64,000 nucleotides of DNA from Brachionus manjavacas. Lineage: Eukaryota; Rotifera; Eurotatoria; Ploima; Brachionidae. The stretch lies in contig JAHQIY010000010.1 of the NCBI GenBank assembly GCA_019054805.1, forward strand, positions 1,409,501-1,473,500, in the 5' to 3' direction. Below, in pieces: positions 21,701 through 33,068 of the stretch (position 1 is its first letter; the number at the start of each line of letters is the position of its first letter). The notes beneath the pieces were generated by a model, which was not told where the DNA came from, did no database searches, and saw nothing but the letters and a program-made list of their open reading frames with translations. Position numbers and translations under genes: made by a program.

Positions 21701-24645
21701 TATGCCATTTAATGACCTGCTGTGTCAAATGTTGGACTTGGTCAAGCCCAAAGAAGGTGGAAAAATTCGACTCAAAGATTTAAAACAGTGCAAGATGGCA
21801 AATATTTTCTTTGACACGTTTGTTAACTTGGAAAAATATTTGGACTATGAACAAAAAGACCCGTTTGCTAATATCAGAGATTTGGATGGACCAGAGCAGT
21901 CTGACTGGGACAAGTATGCGGCTTTTGAGTATGAGAATTTGGTATCCGAAGACGGAATAGGTGAAAACCAAGAAGGGTACAAGTAACGTCTTAATTTTAT
22001 TTTATCTTTTTTTCCTTTTAAATATTTTTTATTAAGAAATAATTTCTTTTTCATAAAATAGTTAATTTTTATTTTGTTTCGTGTTTAATGCATTAAACCT
22101 TTTTTTAATTTTCAAAAAAAAGTCAAAATCTTACTGTGAATTTTAAACGGTAGTGAAATTTTTTTGGAATTTATCTAAAAAATCAAAATTAAAAAGACTG
22201 TTATTATTAGTTTAATTTGAATGAAATGATTGATAAATTCACAGATGAATTTTTCATTTAAAATATAAATTTAAATTTTTATACAATTACTCGAACTTTT
22301 TATCATTTGATAAATGTTTCTGTTAAAATTTTTCACCAAGTTTTTGATGATAAAAAAATAGCAGGTGAGCAAAAAAGAAAATTTAAATTTAAAATTTAAA
22401 TATCAAGTCTGGACTTAGTTTTTTGGTTTCTTTTTTTAAGAGAAATTGATTAATTTCGATTTAAATTATTTTCTTTTATAATAAAAAATGCATTTTTTAA
22501 ATTCTCATTATTTTTTTAATCAAGATAATATACTTGTTTAATACTTTACTTAATCATTTTTTTATGTATTTTAGTTCAACAGTTGGAAAAAATCACTAAA
22601 ATTTCACTTTTTTGTAATAACTCTAGTAACAAATTCTAAATCGTTCATAACAAATTCTTGCAAAATATAACAAAACATTTTATGTTGAAGGCTGAGGGAT
22701 ATGAATAGTATTATCTTCGATGCTGTTCATAGAAGAAGATTTAATTTTTTTAGCTAATTAGATATTATTAAAAAACCTAAAATTAAAATAATATACTAAA
22801 ACAATTGTAAAAATCAATTTCTTGGGTTTTTGAATACACAGTTTGCTATTTTAGCTTTTTATAAGGATTAACTACATTATTTTAGGCATATTTCATTTAA
22901 TTTTAGCATCAAAATCAGTAATTGCCTTCATAACGTAATGATCCGATAAATATGACATGTCACTAAAACAGAGTACCCTATTTTAGTGACATGTAATATT
23001 TGAGTGAACACTGATTTTTAAAATTGAAATATTCGCTTTTAGTGACATGCAACAAAAAGCGAATATGCATAAATATTGCTATTTTTTATGAAAATATTGC
23101 TCGGGTTTAATGACATGTTTTTAACTCATGTTAATTTAAAAATCAACTTCTTTTTTTGAAAAATAAACTCTTTCGGCTTTATAAGAGGCTTAAAGCCTAA
23201 TGACTCATTCTATTGTAAAAATTGTAGTTAGTTTAACTTTTAAAATTCAACTTAAATGTGGTCCAACTTTTTTTTACTCGTTCCAAGATTTGTTAACTTC
23301 ATCCGTTCTTGTTTTTTTAGACTTAATAAGATTCCAATATATTATGAATTTTTGTACATTTTTTACTTGTTTTTAAAACTATAATACATTAAAAATTCAA
23401 TTCAATTCAAATAAAATATATTTTTCGTAAAAAAACTTTTATCTTAAATTATATATTATAAATAATGTGTCAATTAAATGAGTTAAAAACATGTCACTAA
23501 ACCAGAGCAATATTTTCATAAAAAATAGCAATATTTATGCATATTTGCTTTTTGCATGTCACTAAAAGCGAATATTTCAATTTTAAAAATCAGTGTTCAC
23601 TCAAATATGACATGTCACTAAATTTGTTAGTGACATGTCATATTTATCGGACCATTACGTTAACAGCTTTTTTTTTTTTAAAAAGAAGGAAGTTTAAATG
23701 CTTTTTTATTATTTATTTGTTTATCTGTGACGAGCAACAGCTTTTTCAGACTATTATAAAAAAAAGTAAAAATATAATAAATAAAAAACTTTAAAAAAAA
23801 AAATAAAATAAATTGAAACAAAGAGTGCCAGGTTGTGTATGTCTAAATGTAACAATTCGATAAAAGGGTCGGGTATAAATCCAATCTCAAAATATTTTTT
23901 AATATGTTATCAATGGCCTAAAAAAGGTGAAATGGTGTTTCCCAGGAAATTTTTTTCATAAAATCTTCTACCACCTTACGCTCTTGAAGAAAAAATTCTT
24001 GAATTTTTTTTTTTTCATTTTAAAAAATGAACATTGATATAAAATAAACTGATAGTATTTCCGAAATCCTGAGACAATTTTAGCAAAATTTTTTCCAGAA
24101 AAAAAAAACTATTTGGAATGACTTTTCTCCCATAAAATCAAACTCTCATCCTCTATAATAGGTTCAAACTGGTGATAAAATATAAAAAAATCCACTAATA
24201 AGTAAAATTTCTCATTTCTTAATAAAATAATTTAAATAAAATTTTATTTTTTTTTGTTTATTCAATCAACTGGTGTGTCTATTTTTTTCTTTGGTGATTG
24301 ATATCTTTGGCTTACTGAAGTTTAAGTCAACATGGTCATGTACTAAATTATCTTAAAAAACGGATTACTTTAATCTCTATATTATACAAAAAGGGTATTT
24401 GTCTTTGAGAGTCTAAGGAGTGAAAAATCCAAATTTTTTTAAATAGTTAATTTAAAAGCTTGAAAAAGCTGGACTGGAAATAAAGGCTTTAATAACAGTT
24501 TTTTTTTTTCACAAATATTATCATATTAAAATTTAAATTATTTAAAAAAACTAATTTACATTTTTCTATTATTAGCAACTATGATGAAGACTTTGACGAA
24601 GAGCCGATGATGTTTGGTAACCAGAACGGAATCAATTCGAATTAA
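9752..24645 (+). CDS. PPP2R3: PP2A regulatory subunit B'' (PPP2R3 family), spliced
   Basis: This is a B'' (PR70/PR72/PR130-type) regulatory subunit that directs PP2A to substrates in a calcium-sensitive way. Exons supported by GT-AG sites and phase: 9752-9919, 9978-10181, 16737-17474 (or a separate first exon with ATG at 16701), 17577-18106, 21029-21982 and 24576-24645. The first exon (ELFYRWLSRPERTEQL) resembles PR70 N-termini. Exons 2 and 3 are low-complexity Ser/Pro-rich with a Cys cluster HYCDKCTNPDC. The conserved core begins IPQFHFPNGRP and includes YWKSLLF, DIVDTHPGLKFL, RSWSGRITPIELKRSNFL and YFSYEHFYVIYCKFWELD. Two EF-hands follow, DKDHDLYISKED and DVDGDGILSMYE. The C-terminus is acidic. 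A long form would be about 887 residues and a form from 16701 about 775. The C-terminal core is certain; how the 5' exons join is less so. Confidence 0.9.
9920..9977 (+). other. 58-nt micro-intron of the PP2A B'' gene
   Basis: The GTATTT donor after codon 56 and TTTTTCAAG acceptor keep phase 0 between SYKN and ELETRSMCKAFMEQL. It sets the scale for the many 45-60-nt introns in this window. Confidence 0.75.
10182..16736 (+). other. Large intron of the PP2A B'' gene, repeat-bearing
   Basis: Donor CAA|GTAAGT at 10182, acceptor CTTGCTCTCTCAG at 16736. The sequence contains a (GTT)n run near 10370-10390, a purine-rich GAGAGATC patch at 10438-10470, a possible 46-nt exon-like segment at 10822-10867, and the satellite at 11150-12640. 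From 12650 to 16690 I see only AT-rich sequence, apart from a 12-bp stem hairpin at 13895-13928. A second promoter upstream of ATG 16701 is possible but not shown. Confidence 0.6.
11150..12640. repeat. Intronic tandem satellite, ~161-166-bp unit, about 8 copies
   Basis: Units begin at ATCGAATTTTTTTGAGG near 11410, 11571, 11732, 11893, 12053, 12218, 12383 and 12547. The first intervals are 160-161 bp and the later ones about 164-166 bp. Each unit carries GGTAGCTTTTAGAGCTTAAATGTCC. A diverged founder-like unit lies at about 11150-11310 and a decayed last unit ends near 12640. Early units have AAAATTAAAAGGGAG where later ones have ATAATTACAAGGGAG, giving two subtypes in block order. Confidence 0.92.
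18107..21028 (+). other. Intron of the PP2A B'' gene
   Basis: GTAAAA donor at 18107 and TCTTGTAG acceptor at 21028, spliced in phase 2. It contains AAGTC-rich patches at about 18970-19000 and 19150-19205, probably decayed MITE sequence. It also has a minus-strand open segment at 19728-19991 (87 codons, including NCIHHRDLNEPDPNKVLKQC and KCTQCANY) that I do not recognise. Otherwise the sequence is AT-rich with no signal. Confidence 0.6.
22936..23662. mobile_element. TA-flanked fold-back MITE with ~220-bp inverted arms
   Basis: Left terminus TA-ACGTAATGATCCGATAAA (22936-) and right terminus TTTATCGGACCATTACGT-TA (-23662) are inverted copies. The arms continue for about 220 bp with few mismatches, including TATGACATGTCACTAA, GTTCACTCAAATAT, AAAAGCGAATAT and CAATATTTTCATAAAAAATAGC. 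Flanking TA dinucleotides fit a Tc1/mariner-type target duplication. Inside the arms the palindrome TGACATGTCA recurs several times as part of TTTAGTGACATGT / ACATGTCACTAAA pairs. No transposase ORF is present. Confidence 0.85.
23705..23757 (-). repeat. LINE 3'-tail copy
   Basis: On the minus strand, CTGAAAAAGCTGTTGCTCG followed by TCACAGATAAACAAATAAATAA matches the dispersed tail consensus seen complete at 1435-1500. No RT sequence precedes it, so it is an extremely 5'-truncated copy. Confidence 0.6.
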
Positions 24646-26840
24646 TGAAGAAATGTGGATTGTAGTTGACGCAGTAAAGTGTGCATACAAGCCGGTGATT
24701 ATATCCGGAAATAATTGAATTTCAAGCTTAAAAAAACTTTAAAAAATCAAAAAAATTTTGACCAAAAAAAATATTTTTTTGTATATTTTTGTACAAATCT
24801 TGACTATTAAGCGAATGTAGCCTTTAATTTTAGAGATGTTGGCCGATTCTATGAAAGAGATCGGCCGTAATGGTTGTATTTTAAAATGAGATTGATGACA
24901 CAAACAAATTTTATTAGATACGGTTATTCGTTTTAATCGAATGTAACCGGCATTCGTATTTAGTTTAATTTAGGATATTCATTTATATTCTAATTAATTT
25001 TACTCAATTATTAATATAAATTTATATATTTATTTTAAAGAAAAGAATTCAAAGGTTGTTACTATTTGGTGCTTTATTTTTTAAACATTTTTGGTCAATA
25101 AAATGATTCAAAATCTATACATTTATCTATTTTTTGTTGTTTGGAATGACAAACAAAACTCTAAAAATTAACGGATCCTTGTGGTTTGTTGAAATCCAGC
25201 ACATTATCAAGACTTTGCTAATCTTTAAATTCCAGAAAAAAAAATATTTTTATTATTTTTTCTGTTCAATTTTACTGAATTTCACAAAAACAGACTTTTC
25301 ACAATTTAAAAAAAAATGAGAGTAGTCTTAATAGCGGTGCCAATTTCGTTATAAAGTTAAAAAATAAAGGCTCCTGTTATAGAAGATAGTAAATGTCTTC
25401 CTGGTTTCAGACGTAATTTTTATGACAAAAAAATAACATAAACAAGTTTTTTATAAGCTCCAAAAAATAAACTTGAATTTTGTAAAATAAAAATTATATA
25501 AATTTTTCTCTCCTTATTTAAAAAGTAAAATAAAATTAATCACTTTTGAAGATGTTTATTATTTGAAAAAAAATTCAATTTAAGTACAAAAATGAAAAAA
25601 TCACTTCACTATTTAGCATTTGACATTATTTTTGAATAATTATATTAATTTTTTAATTAGTTAACTTCAAAAAAAAATTTTAATTTGAATTAAAATTCAA
25701 TTTATTTTTGAATTTGAAAAAAATGAATTAAGATTTTATCCAAAAGATTTTATTTAGATTCACAATAATTTTAATTTTTTTTTATATTTTTTAAATAAAT
25801 ATGATCATTTAACAATTATCAAATTTTTTGTGATCAAAAAAGACTGAAAAATATTAAAATTTAAAAAAGGAAATTTTCTTTGTGATAAAAAAATTTTTAA
25901 TTGCAAAATATATTTTTCCAAAAGTACGATGATTCAAAATATTTTTTCGAACAATTAAATTTTAGGTTTATATTGCAATTTTTATAGATTAAAAGTAAAC
26001 TCATCATTGATACATTATTTATATTATCTTTAATTTCAATCCATTCAAATTTCTATAAAGATTAATAATTTATGATTTATTTTTGCTTTTTTTAGAAAAT
26101 GGTTAATTAATCGACATAAGTTGAATAATTAAATCTTTTCATACTAACTTTGTAACTGAAAAAATAGTCAAGTCGCTTATGTATTCCTGGTTCCTCAGTA
26201 AAATTTTTGTTCAATTTTCAATTTGCTCTTTTTGCTCAAAATTTTAAATGCGCAATTTAGTTGCATTGTTTTTTTTAAAGATTTGTTACACTAAAAGTCT
26301 GGCCACTACCTTAAGCGTAGTAAAAGATAACGAATTCGTTTTAAAATATTTATTTAATAAAATAAGAGTGAATCTCAAAAAGAACTAAAAATAAAGAATA
26401 AGTCACTTCAATTTATAGTGCAGTTCTTAATGCTAGATTAAGAATGAATTTAAATAAAAACTAGAAAATAAAGCTTCATCATTTTATGATATAATAAATG
26501 TTTATTATATTATTATTAATTGACTGTTACAATAACCGTTATAAACTCTTGTTTGATAGCGTATCATAAATCATTGTTATTTTGAATATTTTTTGTTATC
26601 CATAAATATTAATCGAATGTTTAAAATGAATATAAAACTATGGAGAGTCAGTGATATACCGTAACAGATTTTCAGACTTATTAGATTCTAGTTTTTCATC
26701 AAATTTTTACAGTCCAGAATAATATATGAGGACAAAAACCAAAGATAAATGAGCGTCTGTGATCTTCATTTAGTCTTGAAAAATATCACGAAGCTTAAAT
26801 GTTTTTAAAGCAAGATTGGATAAGTGGTTATAATTATTTA
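24646..26840. other. 3' flank and intergenic region
   Basis: AT-rich non-coding sequence. AATAAA motifs occur (for example CAATAAAATG near 25097) that could serve the PP2A B'' transcript. No other feature can be supported. Confidence 0.4.
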
Positions 26841-26852
26841 TTATTTATTAGT

Positions 26853-26927
26853 TTCAGGGCTGTATAGTGTAACACTAGGCAGAAGCTGCCCAGCCATTTA
26901 TTACTACTACTACTACTACTACTAAAA
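26853..26927 (+). mobile_element. CR1-like retrotransposon 3' tail with (ACT)n
   Basis: The segment around AACACTAGGCAGAAGCTGCCCAG contains a short GGCAGAAGCTGCC stem and leads into TTATTACTACTACTACTACT. The same architecture (short hairpin, then an ACT/ACC-repeat tail) ends the RT element at 52772-53892. This is the 3' end of a truncated copy. Confidence 0.55.
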
Positions 26928-27063
26928 TCAATTGAATCTGAATCTTTTGTCATTCTCTTTTGAGATATTCTTTTATGGTCAATTTCAAGTTGACAGATAT
27001 TCTTTTATGAAAATAACTAAAATATTTCTCAAAAAAACTTGTGTGACCTCATCTAGAGTTCGC

Positions 27064-27155
27064 AGTTAGTTCATGGTATTCATATCTAGATAAAGACATT
27101 TCTGAAATAGAAAAGGCTCAGAAAAGAGCAACAAATAATGCTTGCACTCCGTAAA
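27064..27155 (+). pseudogene. CR1-like RT C-terminal fragment
   Basis: The sequence reads YLDKDISEIEKAQKRATNN, closely parallel to YLKKDIDIIEKIQRRVTKL in the RT at 52772-53834 (about 53410-53470). It is only about 30 codons long and ends in a stop. Confidence 0.55.
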
Positions 27156-27521
27156 TATGAGTAGTTTTTTTTACAGAATGTACAAAAAATACTTGTTTCA
27201 AAAAAAATTGAAAAAAAAATTTTAAATTGCGAAAAATTTAAACAGTTTTTCTATAAATAAATTACAAATTATTGAACAGTTAAATTGCAGATGCAAATCA
27301 ATCTTTTTTTTTAAATTTTTGAGAATGTGATAAAAATATTTATTCATAGAAAGAAAATAAAAAAAACCTAAAAAAAAAAATTAAAATTCATTTGATACAA
27401 AATAAATTTAAAATTTCAATCTTTTAGGATCCTTTAATTTCATTCATTTAAATTTCCATCAAAATACCGAGAAAAATCATGCAAAATTTATGTAGTAACT
27501 TTTTTAATTTGCTAATGCTTT

Positions 27522-29196
27522 TTAAGAACTCTTATTTTTTAAAAAAATTATTGTTAATTTTATGACCACTTCGAATATTTCAGCTAAAGTTAAAAAACTC
27601 GCTCCCATAAACAAACCAAACTGTCCACCTATTAACCCCAACATTGTTTCAAAATTGATGGCAGGCAATTCTCGTATTTGAACAATTTTTAAGTTGTCGT
27701 AAAAAACTGAAACCATTAAATTTGAAGAAGTTAAATCTGACAATTCAGGTCTTGTTTCAATTGATCTTTTTCTTCTATTTTTTGAAGTTGAATAAAAAAA
27801 TGGCGGATTAAATTTATCAATGAGATTATCCTGATTTTGTAAAACACTGGCATAATAATCTGTCGGATAAATTGATTGACTAATGGCAGTTGAGTAAACC
27901 ATCTGAACACAATCATTTGGACAAAATTTTCCACAAACTTCATCAATATTTTTGTTTGAATCAAAAAAATCTCTTTGGTCTTTGACACACTTCAAACTAT
28001 CCATGTTGTTACAAATTGTCATGTTTGAATGAACTATTGGAATGCTTGGATCACCACAGTCACAATTCGCAACTATTTGTTCATACTGCAAGCATATTTC
28101 ATAGCAAAGCTCTTGATTATATCTTGATATTAAAAGTGTGAACTTATGATAGTCAGAATCATCAGCTAAAATTTTATTTGGATCACTTCTGCAATTACTA
28201 TAAGGTGATGGTTCATTCGAGTATCTTGTTCTTGAAATTGCTAGATGTGTCGCTGCTCCAGTGGACACTTCTATGCCATCATATTTGAGCATAGGTCTAA
28301 CACCTCTATCATGGACTACAACTTTGATTCCTTTTTTGATGGTAAACAAGTCATGTTTACCAGCAACGCCTACAAAAATTTCCATTTTCAAGCCATTGTC
28401 AGGACCCGACTTGCTTGTTTTCAAGCTTTCGGTTTTTTGATTATTTCCATCAAATAAATCATTAAAAGTATAGCAATTACCAAAGTCATTGTCTCTGAAC
28501 CAGTGAAAATTTTCAGAATAACATTTTTCATTATTATAAAAACAACTGACCAAAATAGTATCAATTGTAAATCCTTTTTTTTTAAGATCATCAGAAGATA
28601 AATTTTTATCAGCAGTTGCATGTGCCCTAAGGATTCGGTTAAGCTGGTCAACTTTTAAGATAGCAGTCTCGTTTTCTGATAGAGAAATTGCTGGCGTAAG
28701 TGAGTTATTTACCAAAATGTTTTCCAAATAGGTTCCAGTAGACTGATCATTTGAAAAATCAAATGTGTTCAGGTTGCAAATTGTGATGGCAGGAAATGGC
28801 GATGGTGAATCTGAAACTATTCTATAGCTTACCACAACTTCATATTTAAAATAAGTCATTATTATGGTAATCACAGCTTTTTAAGTAAAAAAAAGTTTTT
28901 AAAAAAATTTTTATTTTTATTTTTAATCTACTAAAAATGCAATATGCCATGAAAATAAGAACCAAAATCAACCACACAGTTTTGATGATCCAACTATCAG
29001 CTCTAATCATGTTGGAAAACCCATGGCTTGTAGTGTTTTCTAGCCATTCTTTTACGCATTTTTTCATTAGCCCTGGAAATTTTTGACCTTTTTCCTTTAT
29101 TTTCTGACCAGAACTAGCAAAAAATTTCGCTTCGTTCAAATTTGGCAATGATGACTCTTTTTTCGACGAAGACACTCTATGTTGATTCATTCTCAA
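27522..29196 (-). CDS. DEG/ENaC-family sodium channel subunit, 2 exons, 539 aa
   Basis: DEG/ENaC/ASIC proteins are trimeric, amiloride-sensitive cation channels with two membrane spans and a large Cys-rich ectodomain. Exon 1 is 29196-28932 and exon 2 is 28876-27522, joined in phase 1 across a 55-nt intron (donor GTAGAT, acceptor AAAAAG). The joined protein reads ...AYCIFTVITIIMTYFKYEVV. An HG gating motif (TTSHGFSNM) precedes TM1 (about residues 70-100). The FPAITICN segment follows, then a Cys-rich region with CYEICLQYEQIVANCDC and CGKFCPNDC. TM2 (about 497-532) carries the selectivity filter GAS at about 513-515. A furin-type RRKR lies at about 456-459, between the ectodomain core and TM2. 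It is open, full-length for the family and probably functional. The ligand or stimulus cannot be told. Confidence 0.93.
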
Positions 29197-32183
29197 TTTT
29201 TTTTTCCTTTTGAAATCTAAATAAATTGAAAGTGAAATCAGAGTTTAAAAACAAAAAATTTAATTATTTCCAGTTAAAATATCAATTAAGGAATATTTAT
29301 TTCTCATTAAAACTCTAATAATATATTGGGAAAAATGTTGTGTCATTTATTTATTTGAATTAATATTAATATTTTTTTATGATGAATATTTAATGATGGA
29401 GACAATTTTGCTGCAAATAATTTTTTTGAAGAAAATTTATCAAAATAAGGTAAATTTTGGGTTTCTTAAGTCATTCCAATCAAGTGTGTAATTACATCGC
29501 AGGGTTTTTGCAGACATATATATTTTGAATAAGCATAGTTGCTTATTCATTAAGCATTTTAAAGAACTAAATTATCTTTTTTAGTAAAAAAGTTATTTAA
29601 GTTTTTTGAAATGAAAAGATCGAATTGAAACAAAAATCATTACCCCTTTTTTTGGTTTAGTATAGGAATTGAATGATTTCCTTTTTTACTGACAATTAAA
29701 TAAATTTCTTCTTTTAAATTTTTTATTCAGCAAGTATTCTTAGCCATTAGATTGTTGAAAATAGATGCTGAGAAACTAAAGCTCAATTTAAAATTTGAAA
29801 ACAAAATTTGAAACATTTATTTTTAAATAAAAATAAAATGTTAGAAAATTCCACTATTTCATCAATTCCAAGGCCCTGTTTTAATTATATTTGTTTCGTT
29901 TTTAAAAAAGAATTAGGTTTTTATTTTTCTTTGGAATATCGATTCTCATTATTTTTTAATATTAAATTTTTAAATCCATTTTTTTAGAAATAAGTGAATT
30001 TAGTTTATTTTTAATTTTATTTAAGTTTAAAAAGTAAATTTTTATTTTCAATGACATTGATATTTTTCATGTTTTGGTTTTTATTTTTTATTTTGTTTTT
30101 TTTTATTGTTGCAAATTGAGTAATTTCGCTGCAAGAATTAAATTGTAAATGAGAACAAGATTTAAAAAAAGTTAAATGTCAAAAGTTAAATTAAAGTAAA
30201 AATTTATTTTTTATAAAGAAAATTTAAAAAATTATTTGGTAAGTTATCTTTAAATAATTATTATGCATTAGAAGATGATCTAACTCTTAAAATGAATTTC
30301 AAGATTAAAAAAGCTTTGTCATAAAAAACTGTCATTGGAAAAAAAAACAAAAAAGTCATCAAATAAATTTTTTAAATATTTGTATGCTGATAAAATTAAT
30401 TTTTTTAAAAAACCAGATAGCTCAATTTGTAAAGTACTTGTAAGAAAATAAAATTTTTTTGAGATAAAAAGGGTAGGGTTCTTATCCACATCAAGTTGAC
30501 AAGTTGATAATTTTAAAAAATCTAATTATGTTTTGCAATTAAAAAATTAGAAAACAAATCCCAATTCGTTAAAAATAGTATATCAGGAAAATATGAGAAT
30601 TTTTTTTTTATTTTTTCAATATTTAAAGCTAATTTCGGTCTAACGAGCACTGTTTTAAAGATTTTTAAAGAAAAAAAAACACTTATTTTTCCTTAGAAAA
30701 TAAATAAAATTTACTTAAAATTTTTTTTATTCTGGCCGTTTTTATGGCCGGCCGTATTTTGGACCGGCCACCTGGCCGCCTGCCCGGCGCTCAACACCAG
30801 TTAGCAATTTACAGAATAATTCAATCAAATATCATTCAAAAGTTGTAGAAAAAATACTTTTTGACCTGATTTTTTTGATTCTAAAGTTCAAGATGCCAAT
30901 ATTAGGTTATTATTTGATAAGTAAAAAATAGAATAAATAAAGTGCTTAAAATTATATAAATAAAATTAAATTTAAATTTATTTTGTGTCAAATGAATTTT
31001 AATATTTTTTTTAGGTTTTTTTATTTTGTTTCTATGAATAGATATTTTTAGCACATTCTCAAAAATTTTGAGTGAATCAACACTTAAACTTAAAAAAATG
31101 TCCTTCAAAAGATCAAAAATAGAAGTGGTCTTTATAATCTATACTGATCTTTGAGAAACTCCACTAGTTATTTCCAGCCATTTAAACGTAGATGCACCCT
31201 AAACTACTCTTTGTTATTTCAACAAGCTCTCAAAAATATTACAAAGGTTAACTTGTTAACGATATAGGACGATATTAAAAGTTTGCTACCTTTTTTGAAT
31301 AAAAAAAATAAAACAAAAAAACTGAAAATAGGGTAATTTTTAAAAAATTCAACAAAACTAATAAATAGCGTCTAATATAATTAAACATATCCATTTTCAA
31401 TGAATTTACTGTAACCTATACCTCAAAATTATTTCAAAAACTTGAAAGAGAGGCTTTAAATTTGTTTTCTAAGAGGCTCAGTTACTCAGTGATGTTAATT
31501 GATAAAAAAGACACATATCTCGTTTTGTTCCATACTGACTAAGCTTTCGGATGATATATAGAATGTTTTAAATAGCGTACCATTATCCTTTAGACTAAAT
31601 TTTATTTTATCTGTAAATTGACTGTCATCGTTTTTGACTAAATTGCTTTTTCCGAGGGAACAAAAATAATCAAAAAGGCACATAATTATTTTCTTAAAAA
31701 AGGCATAATTATGATGTTAGTTATTATTTTATGATATTTAAAAAAATAAAACAGAACAAAATTGTGAAAATTGATGCAAAAATTAAACAAAAAACAAAAT
31801 TTCTATTATCATTTTAAAAAATTGTTGCAAATACTTTGAAAGTGAATATTTTTAAATTTTATTTGAAGCTTTTTTAATTTTGTTGAATTCAATTAAAAAT
31901 AACCCTTTTTCATTATTTTTGTTTTCTAATATATTTTGTTTTTTAAAACAAATTATAGCCGGGATTTATAAAAGATTGACACTTTTCTTATGTAAATATC
32001 TTTTTGAATTCGTCAACTGCAATCTAGGATTCTTCCTCACTTTTAATCGATGTAAAAGGTGATTCAAAAGATTAATAATTTTGTTAATGAAAAATTAGAA
32101 TCTGGTAGCACAATTTTTGAATTTTTTTTCTCGATGTCTTTTTGAACTATTGATTTAAAAATTTTTTCAAAGATGTTAATAAA
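29197..32183. other. Intergenic region between channel and GPCR genes
   Basis: Mostly featureless AT-rich sequence. The one landmark is the GC-rich transposon end at 30720-30797. Short ORFs here have no protein-like composition. Confidence 0.4.
30720..30797. mobile_element. GC-rich hAT-like transposon end (inverted)
   Basis: A run of GGCCGG-containing words (TATGGCCGGCCGTATTTTGG, CCGGCCACCTGGCCGCCTGC) ends in GGCGCTCAACACCAG. Read on the minus strand it starts CTGGTGTTGAGCGCCGG, the same layout as the ends at 4123 and 33958. Confidence 0.5.
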
Positions 32184-33068
32184 TTAAAAAATTAAGAAAA
32201 TTAAATTATTTATTGTTAATGAATAAATGTTTTTAAAAAGGGTATAATATGTTATTTGTAATAACACGATAGGCATCGAAAATATTAGATAAGACACTTT
32301 AATTGAAACTAATATTACCGATATTTTTCGATTAATTATATGAATTGATTTTCTAAGCAGAATTTTCCGACTTCTTATTTTTTTCGATTGCTCTTTTGGA
32401 AAATTTTTCGATCTTTTTAAAAACTCATTTGAATTGTTTACTAAATGTCTGATTATTATTCCATTAAGCACACTCAACAAAATAAACGGAATTATAGAAT
32501 AAATCATGGCATCCAAGTAAATCCAAATTTTTTCATAGAAATAATTCCATCTGGTATCTACACAATTTTTTTCAATAATTGTCACATTTTTCAAACTAAG
32601 CATCACTGGCACAATTTTGAATGATACCAAAAAATGACTATTCAAAATGACCGAGAGCAAAAAAGATAGAATAAATGATTTCAAGCATCTATGCTTTGTG
32701 GTTTTGTTCAATCTTGAATAATTAAAAGTGAGTTGTACACGCTCTATGGTCATTATGATCAAAATAAAAACTGAATTGTACGAAAATGTATAAAATAAAA
32801 ATGGCAAAATTTTGCACAAAACTTTGGATGACAAGATCAGCGAAAAGTTGACATCGAATAAATGTGACCATACGCTTAAACCACCTATGACCAATACACC
32901 ACAATTAAGCAAACTCAAATAGGCCACATAATTGTTGGTAATAGACAAATGACCGCACTTTCTAATCGCAAAAAAACAGAACAGATTTAGCATTACACCA
33001 ATCATTGTTATAAAAGGTTGAACGAATGTTCGAATGAATTTGCTAATCCATAAAGCCGCTGGTGTCAT
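32184..33068 (-). CDS. Rhodopsin-class (peptide-type) GPCR, truncated in TM7
   Basis: A 294-codon ORF with hydrophobic helices typical of class A receptors. TM1 is about 14-36 (IGVMLNLFCFF) and TM2 about 46-67 (YLSLLNC, with Asn where most receptors have the TM2 Asp). A conserved Cys precedes TM3 (KVLCKILPF), and TM3 ends TIERVQ, an E-R variant of the DRY motif. The ECL2 Cys is in EKNCVDTRW. TM5 contains SIIPFILLSVLNG and TM6 contains SMPIVL. After TM6 the chain reaches only SLTINNLIFLIF and stops, with no NPxxY. Either a short last exon is missing from my reading or this is a pseudogene. General layout resembles rotifer/lophotrochozoan peptide (FMRFamide-like) receptors, but the ligand is unknown. 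Confidence 0.75.
   Translation of the reverse strand: MTPAALWISKFIRTFVQPFITMIGVMLNLFCFFAIRKCGHLSITNNYVAYLSLLNCGVLVIGGLSVWSHLFDVNFSLILSSKVLCKILPFLFYTFSYNSVFILIIMTIERVQLTFNYSRLNKTTKHRCLKSFILSFLLSVILNSHFLVSFKIVPVMLSLKNVTIIEKNCVDTRWNYFYEKIWIYLDAMIYSIIPFILLSVLNGIIIRHLVNNSNEFLKRSKNFPKEQSKKIRSRKILLRKSIHIINRKISVILVSIKVSYLIFSMPIVLLQITYYTLFKNIYSLTINNLIFLIF

Larger units (their letters stand above)
21983..24575 (+). other. Last intron of the PP2A B'' gene, transposon-bearing
   Basis: Donor TACAA|GTAACG at 21983 and acceptor TTATTAG at 24575, phase 2. It contains the fold-back element at 22936-23662 and a LINE-tail motif at 23705-23757. The remaining sequence is AT-rich and featureless. Confidence 0.6.

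Noticed and set aside
23537..23794. 85-codon plus-strand ORF
   Set aside because: It lies across the right arm of the fold-back and a LINE tail. Composition is not protein-like.
30902..31683. Short minus-strand ORFs of 62-68 codons between the channel and GPCR genes
   Set aside because: They are Ile/Lys/Phe-rich, as expected from random AT-rich DNA, with no motif and no splice context.
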